Source: an uncultured Clostridia bacterium (GTDB taxonomy: Bacteria; Bacillota; Clostridia; Christensenellales; Borkfalkiaceae). Taken from it: a stretch of 18,767 nucleotides of DNA. The stretch covers positions 1 to 18,767 of the forward strand of contig CAJOMT010000011.1 of the NCBI GenBank assembly GCA_905235815.1, in the 5' to 3' direction. Positions 7,274 through 15,277 of this stretch are shown here, one piece after another. The position numbers and the translations under genes were made by a program. Each line of letters opens with the position of its first letter. Within the stretch, counting starts at the first letter, position 1. The notes beneath the pieces are model-generated. The model had not been told where the DNA came from and searched no databases. It saw only the letters and a list, made by a program, of their open reading frames with translations.

Positions 7274-9241
7274 ATGAACGTTGACCAGTTGACCGTAAAC
7301 ACAGTGAGAGTTCTTTCTGCTGAAAGTATCCAACAAGCTAATTCCGGACACCCCGGATTGCCGCTCGGCAGTGCGCCTATGGCGTATACGCTTTTCGCAA
7401 AGCACCTCTCTTTCAATCCACTCAACCCGAAATTCGATAATAGGGACAGATTTATTCTTTCCGCAGGGCACGGCTCTATGCTACAGTATTCCCTATTGCA
7501 TATTTTCGGATACGATATCTCTATGGAAGACTTGAAAAACTTCCGTCAATACGGTTCAAAAGCCGCAGGACACCCCGAATACGGCGTCGCCCCCGGCGTT
7601 GAAATTTCGACAGGACCTTTGGGGCAAGGCATCGCCAACGCCGTAGGTATGGCTATCGCAGAATCGCATCTCGCTGAAATATTCAATCGGGACGGCTTCC
7701 CGATCGTAGACCATTACACTTACGCCCTCTGCGGCGACGGCTGTTTAATGGAAGGTATCGAATATGAGGCGGCGTCGCTTGCCGGTACTTTAAAACTCGG
7801 AAAACTTATAGTTTTATACGATAAAAACAACATTACGATAGAGGGAGATACCGATATCGCCTTTACCGAGGACGTCAAGGCACGGCATATCGCTCAGGGC
7901 TGGCAAGTTCTGACGGTAGACGACGGAAACGATATGCAAAAAATTTCCGACGCTATCGAAAAGGCGAAAGCCGAAAAGGAAAAACCGTCGCTTATAATCG
8001 TCAAGACCGTAATAGGTTACGGTTCCCCCAAAGCCGGCACTTCCGCAGTACACGGCTCACCGCTCGGCGAGGACGGAATTAAGGCTTTAAGGGAAAACCT
8101 CGGCTATAACTATCCGCCGTTCACTCTCCCCGAAGAAGTTAAAAAGCTTAAAAAAGTTTATACGGAGCGAGGCGAAAAAATAGAAAATGCGTGGAATTCT
8201 TTGTTTGCAGATTATAAAAAGAACTACCCCGACCTCGCAGAAAAATACGAATACTTTAAATCGGGTAAATTGCCCGACCTCTTAAACGAAAAAACCCTTT
8301 TCGAGTTCGAAAAGCCGGATGCTACGAGAAATACGAGCTATGAAGTCTTGAATAAACTGTCCGACCTCGTTCCGAATTTAATAGGCGGAAGCGCCGACCT
8401 TGCACCGTCGAACAAGTCGAATATGAAGTCGAGAGAATATTATTCGCCCGAAAATCGAGGCGGCTCCAATATCCATTTCGGCATAAGGGAACACGCAATG
8501 TCCGCAATATGTAACGGTATCGCTGCATGCGGTGGACTTATCCCCTACTGCGCAACGTTCTTTGCGTTCTCGGACTATATGAAAAACGCTATGCGCCTAT
8601 CCGCAATAATGAATTTAAACGTCACTTACATTTTAACGCACGATTCGATAGGCGTCGGCGAGGACGGCCCCACTCATCAACCTATAGAGCAACTTTCGGG
8701 GCTTAGAAGTATTCCGAATATGAAAGTTTTCCGCCCTGCGGACGGCAAGGAAACGGCTTATGCCTGGATATCCGCATTGAGCGGCAAAGGTCCGACTTGT
8801 CTCGTCTTGACAAGGCAAAATCTTCCGCAATATGAGAACTCGTCCGAAAACGCATTAAAGGGTGCTTATATCTTATCGGAGTCGAAAAAGACAGTGCCCG
8901 ACGCAATACTGCTTGCAAGCGGTTCGGAAGTGGAACTTGCAATGAATGCGCAAAAAGAGTTACTAAATGAAAATATCGACGTCAGAGTGGTTTCGGTTCC
9001 GTGTATGGAATTATTCGATAAACAGAGCGCCGAATATAGAGAAAGCGTTTTGCCGAATTCGGTAAGAAAGAGAGTCGCTATCGAAATGGCAACGCCCGAT
9101 ACTTGGTATAAATACGTCGGATTGGACGGAAAAGTTCTGGGGATTGACCATTTCGGAGAATCTGCGCCGTATAAAGTTCTCTTGGAAAAATACGGCTTTA
9201 CCGTCGAAAACGTAGTAAATACCGTGAAATCAATCTTATAA
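7274..9241 (+). CDS. tkt: Transketolase
   Basis: Moves two-carbon ketol units between sugar phosphates in the non-oxidative pentose phosphate pathway, using thiamine diphosphate and a divalent metal. Numbered from the chosen start: His26 in SGHPGLPLG, His66, His100, the cofactor motif GDG (154-156) to NN (185-186), His260 in VHGSPLG, the catalytic Glu406 in FGIREHAM, and then DSIGVGEDGPTHQP with the substrate-binding His. With ATG 7274 the protein has 655 residues, the standard size. A frame reaching back to a TTG at 7169 would overlap the promoter and add 35 non-conserved residues, so it is rejected. GGAG at 7264-7267 is spaced 6 bases from the ATG. It is a single-gene unit ended by a hairpin 18 bases past the stop. 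Confidence 0.97.
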   Translation: MNVDQLTVNTVRVLSAESIQQANSGHPGLPLGSAPMAYTLFAKHLSFNPLNPKFDNRDRFILSAGHGSMLQYSLLHIFGYDISMEDLKNFRQYGSKAAGHPEYGVAPGVEISTGPLGQGIANAVGMAIAESHLAEIFNRDGFPIVDHYTYALCGDGCLMEGIEYEAASLAGTLKLGKLIVLYDKNNITIEGDTDIAFTEDVKARHIAQGWQVLTVDDGNDMQKISDAIEKAKAEKEKPSLIIVKTVIGYGSPKAGTSAVHGSPLGEDGIKALRENLGYNYPPFTLPEEVKKLKKVYTERGEKIENAWNSLFADYKKNYPDLAEKYEYFKSGKLPDLLNEKTLFEFEKPDATRNTSYEVLNKLSDLVPNLIGGSADLAPSNKSNMKSREYYSPENRGGSNIHFGIREHAMSAICNGIAACGGLIPYCATFFAFSDYMKNAMRLSAIMNLNVTYILTHDSIGVGEDGPTHQPIEQLSGLRSIPNMKVFRPADGKETAYAWISALSGKGPTCLVLTRQNLPQYENSSENALKGAYILSESKKTVPDAILLASGSEVELAMNAQKELLNENIDVRVVSVPCMELFDKQSAEYRESVLPNSVRKRVAIEMATPDTWYKYVGLDGKVLGIDHFGESAPYKVLLEKYGFTVENVVNTVKSIL

Positions 9242-9259
9242 TCAACGATAAAAATTTTA

Positions 9260-9289
9260 AAAATGCCGCTCTACGCCGAGCGGTATTTT
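9260..9289 (+). terminator. Probable terminator of tkt
   Basis: The 12-bp stem (9260-9271 with 9278-9289, one G-T pair, loop TACGCC) has four A on the left and four T on the right arm, beginning 18 bases after the tkt stop. The T-run is short and lies inside the stem, so efficiency may be moderate. Confidence 0.65.
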
Positions 9290-9296
9290 AAAATGC

Positions 9297-9325
9297 TTGA
9301 CACAAATATTAAAAAGTGGTAATAT
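9297..9325 (+). promoter_or_regulatory. Promoter of the ktrB-ktrA operon
   Basis: -35 TTGACA (perfect consensus, 9297-9302), 17-base spacer, TGG extension and -10 TAATAT (9320-9325). Predicted start near 9332, with a leader of about 36 bases, too short to hold a c-di-AMP riboswitch. Confidence 0.75.
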
Positions 9326-9353
9326 ACTGTAAAATTTTGTTTATTAGAACTTA

Positions 9354-9368
9354 ATGGGTAAACTTTAA
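9354..9368 (+). other. Possible four-codon upstream ORF overlapping the ktrB start
   Basis: ATG GGT AAA CTT TAA, with the last A shared with the ktrB ATG (TAATG). No ribosome site is visible for it. It may be chance, or a coupling device for ktrB, which itself lacks a clear ribosome site. Confidence 0.25.
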
Positions 9369-10690
9369 TGAATTTAAAAAAACTGCTGAAAAGATCCCCA
9401 TATCAAATTATTCTACTTAGTTTTGCGGGATTGATTTTGATAGGCGCATTATTGCTGTCATTTCCTATTTCGAGCGCCGACAGAACGTGGACAAGGTTTA
9501 TAGATTCGCTTTTTACTTCCGTTTCCGCAACGTGCGTAACCGGTTTGATAGTCTTTGATACGGCCTCTCACTGGTCGCTATTCGGGCAAATAGTAATTTT
9601 AGTGCTGATACAAATAGGAGGTATGGGCGTCGTTACCGTAGCCGTTTCCTTTATCGTTTTAGCCGGAAAGAGAATCGGAATCTTCGGGAGAGATACGGTA
9701 AAAGAAACTCTGTCCGCCACAAGCACCGGAGGAATAATCAAACTTACAAAATTTATTGTAAAATGCATATTCATATTCGAACTCATCGGAGCGCTTATTT
9801 TATTGCCCGTTTTCTGTAAAGATTACGGGGCCAAAGGGATTTGGCTTGCTTTATTCCATTCGATATCCGCATTTTGCAATGCGGGATTTGATATTCTCGG
9901 AAGCGAGACTGGATCCTTGACGACTTATGCGGCACAACCGATCGTAAATATCACGATTATGCTTTTGATTATAATCGGCGGTATAGGATTTTTGGTTTGG
10001 GACGACGTTCGCAATAATAAGTGGCGGCTGTCAAAATACAGATTGCAAAGTAAAGTCGCCTTGTCAGTTTCCGCAATACTGATATTCTTGCCCGCCTTGT
10101 ACTTTTTCTTCTTTGAGTTTTCAGAATATGATTTAGGAGAACGCATATTACTATCTCTTTTTCAATCCGTCACGACGAGAACTGCGGGGTTCAATACCGC
10201 AAATTTGGCAGAAATGAGAGATGCGGGCAGATCATTGATGATACCTCTGATGCTTATAGGCGGCTCCACCGGCTCTACTGCCGGAGGTATGAAAACGATG
10301 ACGCTCGCCGTTTTGGTCGCATCTGCGATTTCGGCGTTTCGCAATAAGTCGGACGTTGAAATGGGCAAACGCAGAATCAGTCATGACGCCGTAAAGGGCG
10401 CCGTCGCCATTTTCTTCATATATATATCGCTGTTTCTGTTAAGCGGTTTCATCATATCCATAATAGAAAATTTTCCGCTTTCGACTTGTCTGTTTGAAAC
10501 TGCGTCGGCAATCGGAACGGTAGGACTTTCGCTCGGTTTAACGGCTTCTTTAGGAGTCGTCTCTAAAATAATTTTAATGGTGCTTATGTTTTTGGGGCGT
10601 ATCGGAGGACTGACGCTCATTTATGCGACGATCGGAACTAAAAATAATCCGATGAGCAAGTTCCCTCTCGAACAAATAACAATCGGCTAA
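9368..10690 (+). CDS. ktrB: Potassium transporter subunit KtrB (Trk/Ktr family)
   Basis: Membrane potassium-conducting subunit, 440 residues, the typical KtrB length. Four membrane-pore-membrane repeats can be traced by their selectivity-filter glycines: TCVTG (55-59), CNAG (170-173), TAG (272-274) and TVG (384-386). The glycine-rich gating loop of the third repeat, GGSTGSTAGGMK, is at 298-309, and Arg411 (LGRIGGLT) sits in the last helix where KtrB/TrkH proteins carry a conserved gating Arg. The ATG at 9368 lacks a good ribosome site. KtrA follows 19 bases downstream, so the two parts form one operon. The Ktr assignment rather than Trk rests on the small single-domain-pair KtrA partner; Na+-coupling is family knowledge, not seen here. 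Confidence 0.95.
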   Translation: MNLKKLLKRSPYQIILLSFAGLILIGALLLSFPISSADRTWTRFIDSLFTSVSATCVTGLIVFDTASHWSLFGQIVILVLIQIGGMGVVTVAVSFIVLAGKRIGIFGRDTVKETLSATSTGGIIKLTKFIVKCIFIFELIGALILLPVFCKDYGAKGIWLALFHSISAFCNAGFDILGSETGSLTTYAAQPIVNITIMLLIIIGGIGFLVWDDVRNNKWRLSKYRLQSKVALSVSAILIFLPALYFFFFEFSEYDLGERILLSLFQSVTTRTAGFNTANLAEMRDAGRSLMIPLMLIGGSTGSTAGGMKTMTLAVLVASAISAFRNKSDVEMGKRRISHDAVKGAVAIFFIYISLFLLSGFIISIIENFPLSTCLFETASAIGTVGLSLGLTASLGVVSKIILMVLMFLGRIGGLTLIYATIGTKNNPMSKFPLEQITIG

Positions 10691-10709
10691 AAGCCGCAAG
10701 GAGTTTTAT

Positions 10710-11363
10710 ATGAAAAAGAAAACTATATTACTGATAGGAATCGGTAGATTCGGCAAGCATATCGCAATGAAATTGAACCAACTCGGCCACGAGGTTATGG
10801 CTATTGATCATAATGAGGAACGGATAAACGGAGTTATGCCCTACGTTACAAGCGGCCTGATAGGAAACAGCACGGACGAAGCATTTTTAAAATCTATCGG
10901 CGTAAACAACTTCGATATCTGTATCGTAACGATCAGCGGAAATTTCCAGAGTTCGCTCGAAACGACTTATCTGTTAAAAGAACTCGGCGCAAAAAAGGTC
11001 GTGTCCAGAGCAGAGCGTGACGGACAAGCAAAATTCTTACTCCGCAACGGCGCCGATGAAATCGTCTATCCCGAAAAACAACTTGCCTCTTGGCTGGCAA
11101 TCAAATACAGTTCGGATCATATACTCGACTATATCGAAATTGACGATTCGTCCTCTATTTATGAGGTCAACGTACCGAAAGAATGGGTCGGGAAAACGAT
11201 AGGAAAAATCGATATCCGTAAAAAATACAATATCAATATCATAGCAGTAAAAGAAAACGGCAAGGCAGACGCTTTCGTTTCGCCGGACACCCTGCTCACA
11301 CAAGATAAAACGCTCCTCGTTTTTGGAGAAAACAAAATGCTTAATAAGTGTTTTGGAATATAA
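10710..11363 (+). CDS. ktrA: Ktr potassium uptake regulatory subunit KtrA (RCK domains)
   Basis: Cytosolic ring-forming subunit that gates KtrB. 217 residues: an N-terminal RCK_N Rossmann domain with GIGRFG (10-15) and an acidic residue at the end of the second strand (Asp33 in AIDHNEER), which binds nucleotide, then an RCK_C domain (about 135-217). In related Gram-positive KtrA proteins the nucleotide pocket senses ATP/ADP and RCK_C binds c-di-AMP; ligand preference cannot be read from this sequence. AAGGAG at about 10699-10704 is a strong ribosome site with good spacing to the ATG. The gene is ended by a long hairpin with six T. Confidence 0.95.
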   Translation: MKKKTILLIGIGRFGKHIAMKLNQLGHEVMAIDHNEERINGVMPYVTSGLIGNSTDEAFLKSIGVNNFDICIVTISGNFQSSLETTYLLKELGAKKVVSRAERDGQAKFLLRNGADEIVYPEKQLASWLAIKYSSDHILDYIEIDDSSSIYEVNVPKEWVGKTIGKIDIRKKYNINIIAVKENGKADAFVSPDTLLTQDKTLLVFGENKMLNKCFGI

Positions 11364-11400
11364 TTTTTATAGCCAAAGTAAATTAACGTAAAAAAAATTA

Positions 11401-11440
11401 TGCCTCGCTGCGCCTAAAAGGCGCAACGAGGCAATTTTTT
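11401..11440. terminator. Strong, probably bidirectional terminator
   Basis: The 13-bp stem with one central mismatch (11401-11414 with 11420-11433, loop TAAAA) is followed by TTTTTT (11435-11440) and preceded by eight A around 11389-11397. It ends ktrBA on the + strand and probably the reductase gene on the minus strand, whose stop is at 11456. Confidence 0.9.
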
Positions 11441-11455
11441 ATGAAATACAGAAAA

Positions 11456-12169
11456 TTAAATTACTTCTCCGCCGCTGACGTTTAAAACTTCGCCGGTAGT
11501 GAAAGTAGCCTTTTCGGCAAGATAGTATACCGCCTCCGCCACCTCATCGGGTTTGCCTATTCTTTTAAGCGGTATATCCTCTATCGCAAGCGCCTTGTCC
11601 TCTTTTGACAGATTGTCGTTCATAGCCGTATCGATAAGCCCCGGCGCAACTGCGTTTACCCTGATATTCGCCTCGGCATATTCTTTGGCAAGCGCCTTTG
11701 TAAAACCTATCAAAGCGGCCTTGCTCGCCGAGTAAATTGCCTCGCAAGAGCCGCCTGCTATACCCCACATAGACGACACGTTAACAATGCTCCCGCCACC
11801 GTCTAACATACTCGGAATTACGGCTTTAACCGTCATATAGGCCCCTTTTACGTTAATATCGAACACTTCGTCGTATTCTTTTTCAGTCGTATCGATAACG
11901 GGTTTTATGGGTGCGGCTACCCCTGCGCAGTTCACTAATACGTCGATTTTGCCGTGCCGCTTTATAAAACCTGCTAAGGCGGCGTTTACTGCGCTTTCGT
12001 CTCTTAAATCGAATACCATCGCCTCGCCGCCTATATCTTTGGCAAGGGCTATCGCCTTATCCGCTTTACTATACGAATGTACGCCCACAAAATAACCGTT
12101 TTTCGCGAATAATCGACTTATAGCCTCACCTATGCCGCCGGTGGCGCCGGTTATGACAACAGTTTTCAT
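11456..12169 (-). CDS. FabG-like short-chain dehydrogenase/reductase
   Basis: 237 residues, the size of 3-oxoacyl-ACP reductases. TGATGGIG (7-14) is the NAD(P)-binding glycine motif; NCAG (80-83) replaces the usual NNAG; the catalytic tetrad is Asn106, Ser133, Tyr146 (YSASK) and Lys150, so activity is expected. The C-terminal VAPGLIDTAM and TTGEVLNVSGG stretches are typical of FabG. FabG uses NADPH to reduce 3-oxoacyl-ACP in fatty acid synthesis, but no other fab gene is here, so it may act on another substrate. The ATG at 12169 has GGAG 4 bases upstream. No clear promoter is visible between efp and this gene, so read-through from efp is possible. Confidence 0.88.
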   Translation of the reverse strand: MKTVVITGATGGIGEAISRLFAKNGYFVGVHSYSKADKAIALAKDIGGEAMVFDLRDESAVNAALAGFIKRHGKIDVLVNCAGVAAPIKPVIDTTEKEYDEVFDINVKGAYMTVKAVIPSMLDGGGSIVNVSSMWGIAGGSCEAIYSASKAALIGFTKALAKEYAEANIRVNAVAPGLIDTAMNDNLSKEDKALAIEDIPLKRIGKPDEVAEAVYYLAEKATFTTGEVLNVSGGEVI

Positions 12170-12183
12170 AGATCTCCAATGCG

Positions 12184-12226
12184 TAGCAAATAAAAATAAA
12201 CTGCATCGAATTTATTTTATTTGCTA
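12184..12226. other. AT-rich hairpin between efp and the reductase gene
   Basis: A 17-base arm (12184-12200) pairs with a 16-base arm (12211-12226) apart from one extra base, leaving a 10-base loop. Both arms start or end in the GCAAATAAAA pattern. It directly abuts the next hairpin. Read on the minus strand its second arm is T-rich. Confidence 0.6.
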
Positions 12227-12267
12227 ATGGCTTCGGCGGTAAGCCGAAGCCATTATTTTTATTTTTT
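12226..12267 (+). terminator. GC-rich hairpin with a T-run on the + strand
   Basis: A perfect 12-bp stem (12226-12237 with 12243-12254, loop GGTAA) is followed on the + strand by a T-rich tract (12255-12267). On the minus strand, the direction of efp, the hairpin is followed by AGCAAATAAAAT, not by T. So it has the form of a terminator for + strand transcription although no + gene lies just upstream; it may still mark the end of efp mRNA after trimming. Confidence 0.6.
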
Positions 12268-12270
12268 AAA

Positions 12271-12831
12271 TTATTTCTTAACTCTTTCCATATATTCGCC
12301 GGTACGGGTATCGATACGGATAACCTCGCCCTCGTTGACGAACATCGGTACTTGTATTTCTACGCCGGTTTCGAGTTTCGCTCTCTTGGTAGCGTTCGTA
12401 GCGGTGTTTCCGGCAACGCCCGGCTCCGCCTCGGTAACCAATAATTCAACGAAGTTCTCGCAATCTACCGAGAACGCCTTGCCCTTATAGAACTTGACTA
12501 CTACGGGATCGTTCTCTCTTATCCACTTCAATGCGTCTTCTACTTGATCGTAGTTGAGCGGTTCCATATTATATTCTTCGTCCATAAAGTAATAGAGTTC
12601 GCCGTCGTTATACGAATAAGTCATTCTCTTGGTCTCTATTACCGCATTTTCAAATTTTTCGGTCGGGTTGAAAGTTATTTGCAACACTTTGCCGTCTACT
12701 ACGTTTTTGAGAGTAGTTCTTACGAATGCCGCACCCTTGCCCGGTTTTACGTGCAAAAAGTCTACAACCGTCCAGACCTTGCCATCGTATTCGATAGTTA
12801 CGCCTTTTCTTAAATCGCCTGCTAATACCAT
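12271..12831 (-). CDS. efp: Translation elongation factor P
   Basis: EF-P binds ribosomes stalled on consecutive prolines and speeds peptide bond formation. 186 residues, full length, with an N-terminal KOW-like domain and two OB-fold domains. The loop that reaches the peptidyl centre, VKPGKGAAF, carries Lys32, the residue modified in Bacillus (5-aminopentanol) and, in other bacteria, by lysylation; no modification gene is in this window. The C-terminus IDTRTGEYMERVKK is classic. The AAAGGAG ribosome site lies 8 bases before the ATG. It sits 38 bases downstream of the Xaa-Pro peptidase gene, the same pairing as yqhT-efp in Bacillus, so both are probably on one transcript. Confidence 0.97.
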   Translation of the reverse strand: MVLAGDLRKGVTIEYDGKVWTVVDFLHVKPGKGAAFVRTTLKNVVDGKVLQITFNPTEKFENAVIETKRMTYSYNDGELYYFMDEEYNMEPLNYDQVEDALKWIRENDPVVVKFYKGKAFSVDCENFVELLVTEAEPGVAGNTATNATKRAKLETGVEIQVPMFVNEGEVIRIDTRTGEYMERVKK

Positions 12832-12869
12832 AAATTTATCTCCTTTGGTTTTGGATATATTTTTTTAAA

Positions 12870-13937
12870 TTATTTCTCTGTACTTTTTATCTTTCGTGCC
12901 TTGCCGTTTTTCAGCACGATAAGTCTCTTATCGTCCTTCATAAAAGACTTATATTCTCCTAAATGCAAATATGCACTGTCCTCTATTCTTATTCCGAATT
13001 TGCCGTTAAGATATACTCCCGGTTCATTCGAAAATACCATATTGTTTTTAAGTATCCAGTCGCTTTTTGGCGAAAGGTTAGGAGATTCGTGAATATTGAC
13101 GCCGATACCGTGTCCGAGCGAATGGGTAAAATATTTTCCGTAGCCGCTCTCATTCAATACGTCTCTCGCTACGCCGTCCGCATCCTTGCCGCTAACGCCT
13201 TCTTTTACAAACCTTGCGGCGCTCTCGTGCGCCTTTAATACTGCCTTATATGCGTCTTTAAACTCTTTCGTCGGAGTCCCGAAAAACATAGTTCTCGTCA
13301 TATCCGAACAATAACCTTTATAAAGGCACCCGAAATCCATAAGAACGCACTCGTTATTTCTGAGTTTTCTGTCCCCCGTTTCGTGGTGCGGAACGGCGGC
13401 GTTCTCGCCGAATGCTATTATCGTATCGAACGAAGTACCGGACGCCCCGAATTTTTTGAAGTTGTATTCGAGTTCGTTTGCGACTTCTCTCTCTGTTACG
13501 CCCTCTTTTATCAGCGGAAGCGTTGCTCGCCAAGCCCTTTCCGCTATTTGGCACGCCTTAGCGATATAGCCTATTTCTTCGTCTGTCTTTACCGCCATTT
13601 CGGTTTTGAGTTCTTCGGAAATATCCAAAAACTCATAGCCCGATTTTTTGAGAATTTCATACTCGCTTAAAGTAGTTTTGGTATAATCTATTCCGATAGT
13701 TTTAGCGTTGACTTTCTCCGCTTGCTCTTTAAAGATTCCGTAGCCGTAACCGGATATGACTTCAACGCCCTTTGGCGCTAACGCCTTTTTGGCGGCATAA
13801 TAATATCTGTCGTCAATGACGAACGTCTTTCCTTTTTTGGATAACAACAAATAGCCGTCCGTCGAATGAAAACCGAGAAAGTACAATCTTTCACGCTCAT
13901 CGGTTATTAAAACCAAATCGTAATCAGAGAATTTCAT
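12870..13937 (-). CDS. M24-family Xaa-Pro aminopeptidase/dipeptidase
   Basis: Cytosolic metallopeptidase that removes residues in front of proline. 355 residues with the five metal ligands of the pita-bread fold: Asp201 (MDFG), Asp212 (SDMTRT), His276 (HSLGHGIG), Glu305 (NEPG) and Glu319 (RIED). Residues 1-115 are the creatinase-like N-terminal domain; this end begins straight at DYDLVLITDERERLYFLGF, slightly shorter than most relatives. The ATG at 13937 is the earliest possible start because an in-frame TAA lies at 13943-13941. No ribosome site precedes it, and the predicted promoter puts the transcript start within a base or so of the ATG. Often named PepQ/PepP or YqhT; substrate choice is not visible. 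Confidence 0.93.
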   Translation of the reverse strand: MKFSDYDLVLITDERERLYFLGFHSTDGYLLLSKKGKTFVIDDRYYYAAKKALAPKGVEVISGYGYGIFKEQAEKVNAKTIGIDYTKTTLSEYEILKKSGYEFLDISEELKTEMAVKTDEEIGYIAKACQIAERAWRATLPLIKEGVTEREVANELEYNFKKFGASGTSFDTIIAFGENAAVPHHETGDRKLRNNECVLMDFGCLYKGYCSDMTRTMFFGTPTKEFKDAYKAVLKAHESAARFVKEGVSGKDADGVARDVLNESGYGKYFTHSLGHGIGVNIHESPNLSPKSDWILKNNMVFSNEPGVYLNGKFGIRIEDSAYLHLGEYKSFMKDDKRLIVLKNGKARKIKSTEK

Positions 13938-13944
13938 ATATTAA

Positions 13945-13974
13945 AATATAACATATTTTCTACCGTTTCGTCAA
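13945..13974 (-). promoter_or_regulatory. Promoter of the Xaa-Pro peptidase-efp operon
   Basis: Minus strand: -35 TTGACG (13969-13974), 18-base spacer, TGT extension (13953-13951) and -10 TATATT (13945-13950). The transcript should begin near 13938, directly in front of the ATG at 13937. Confidence 0.72.
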
Positions 13975-14036
13975 TCGATTTTTGTTATTTTTAGCATAAT
14001 TGCAAATTTTTTCCGTTCGGCTATCGCTTTTAAATG

Positions 14037-14063
14037 AAAAACTCGGCACATAAGCCGAGTTTT
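14037..14063 (-). terminator. Terminator of the hrcA-grpE-dnaK-dnaJ operon
   Basis: A 10-bp stem (14054-14063 with 14038-14047, loop of 6) just past the dnaJ stop at 14067, followed on the minus strand by TTTTT (14041-14037, partly within the stem). Confidence 0.88.
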
Positions 14064-14066
14064 ATA

Positions 14067-15203
14067 TTATTTTTGGTACGGGTTTTCGCCGTAAAGACTT
14101 TCAACGTTATCGTTATATTTTTTCATCTTGTCGTACTGCTTTACTTCGATATCGCTGTCAAAGTCCATTAAGCGCTGCTTTTGCGCTCTGGTCAATTTAG
14201 TCGGAACTTCCACGTTTACTATAACGTGCAAATCGCCCGTGCGCATCCTCGATTTTATTCCTTTGCCTCTCAATACGAACTCTTTGCCCGATTGAGTTCC
14301 CTCGGGAATATCGAGCGACGTAACGTTATCGATCGACGGAACTTTGACTTTTCCGCCCAATGCCGCCGTCTTGAAGTCTATCGGTAAATTTACGTATAAA
14401 TCATAATTTTTTCTCACGAAAATCTTATGCGGCAATACCTTGAATACGACGATCAGATCGCCTGCGCTTCCGCCCATCGTAGACGCCTCGCCGTAGCCCC
14501 TCTTCTTCATATAACTTCCGGTATCCGCACCTGCCGGAATATCGAAAGAAACTGTCGTCGAGCGCTTTTGATAGCCCTTGCCGCCGCACGTCGGACATTT
14601 TTCGGTTATATTTTTGCCGCTGCCGCCGCAAACGTCGCAAACGACAGTTCTTATGGTTCTGAAAATACTGCTGCCGGACGCATACTGAATTGTACCGCTG
14701 CCCTTGCACTTTGAACAAGTCTTATATGCCGTACCGTTCTTTGCGCCCGTCGAATTACAGTCTTTGCACGGCTCTTTTCTCGTGTACGTTATATCCTTTT
14801 TGCAACCCTTTGCCGCATCGAGGAAAGAAAGTTCTACTTCAATCGTTATATCTTGACCGGTCCTGTCCTGAGCACTCGCCGCAGAACCGCCGCCGGTAAA
14901 TTGACTGAATATATCTCCGAAAATATCCGAAAATCCTCCGCTGAATCCGCCGCCGAATCCACCGGCGCCGCCGAAAGCGCTCGCTCCCGGATTTTCAAGC
15001 TCGAAATCGTATTGTTTACGTTTTTCGGGATCTGATAATATCTCGTTCGCCTCGTTTATTTCTTTGAATTTCTTAGCACATTCCTCGTCGTTTGGGTGTA
15101 AATCGGGGTGGTATTGTCTGGCAAGTTTTCTGTATGCCGATTTAATTTCGTCTTGAGTGGCATTCTTGTCCACGCCAAGCGTTTCATAATGTGTCTTTGC
15201 CAT
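14067..15203 (-). CDS. dnaJ: Chaperone protein DnaJ (Hsp40)
   Basis: Co-chaperone that delivers unfolded proteins to DnaK and stimulates its ATPase. 378 residues, full type I layout: J domain (1-68) with HPD at 32-34, a Gly/Phe-rich region (about 73-108), a zinc region with four Cys pairs (Cys146/149, 163/166, 189/192, 203/206) and two C-terminal substrate-binding domains. The first zinc repeat is CKDCNSTG, with Ser where the family usually has Gly; the zinc ligands are intact. GAGGA lies 4 bases before the ATG. It is the last gene of the stress operon, 74 bases after dnaK. Confidence 0.97.
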   Translation of the reverse strand: MAKTHYETLGVDKNATQDEIKSAYRKLARQYHPDLHPNDEECAKKFKEINEANEILSDPEKRKQYDFELENPGASAFGGAGGFGGGFSGGFSDIFGDIFSQFTGGGSAASAQDRTGQDITIEVELSFLDAAKGCKKDITYTRKEPCKDCNSTGAKNGTAYKTCSKCKGSGTIQYASGSSIFRTIRTVVCDVCGGSGKNITEKCPTCGGKGYQKRSTTVSFDIPAGADTGSYMKKRGYGEASTMGGSAGDLIVVFKVLPHKIFVRKNYDLYVNLPIDFKTAALGGKVKVPSIDNVTSLDIPEGTQSGKEFVLRGKGIKSRMRTGDLHVIVNVEVPTKLTRAQKQRLMDFDSDIEVKQYDKMKKYNDNVESLYGENPYQK

Positions 15204-15243
15204 TTTGTCCTCTTTTAGCTTGCAAATTTATTTTTATAGAGCG

Positions 15244-15271
15244 ATTGGCTGTCGCTTTTGCAACAGCCAAT
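15244..15271 (-). other. Hairpin between dnaK and dnaJ
   Basis: A 9-bp perfect stem (15263-15271 with 15244-15252, loop of 10) that starts 6 bases after the dnaK stop. No T-run follows on the minus strand, so it is not a standard terminator. It may protect the 3' end of dnaK mRNA or lower dnaJ expression relative to dnaK. Confidence 0.6.
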
Positions 15272-15277
15272 ATATTG

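Noticed and set aside
9326..9367. c-di-AMP (ydaO-type) riboswitch controlling ktrBA
   Set aside because: The leader from the predicted start to ktrB is about 36 bases, far too short.
15204..15243. Separate promoter for dnaJ
   Set aside because: A TATAAA-like box exists, but the best -35 (TTGCAA) is 19 bases away and overlaps the hairpin loop; too weak to call.
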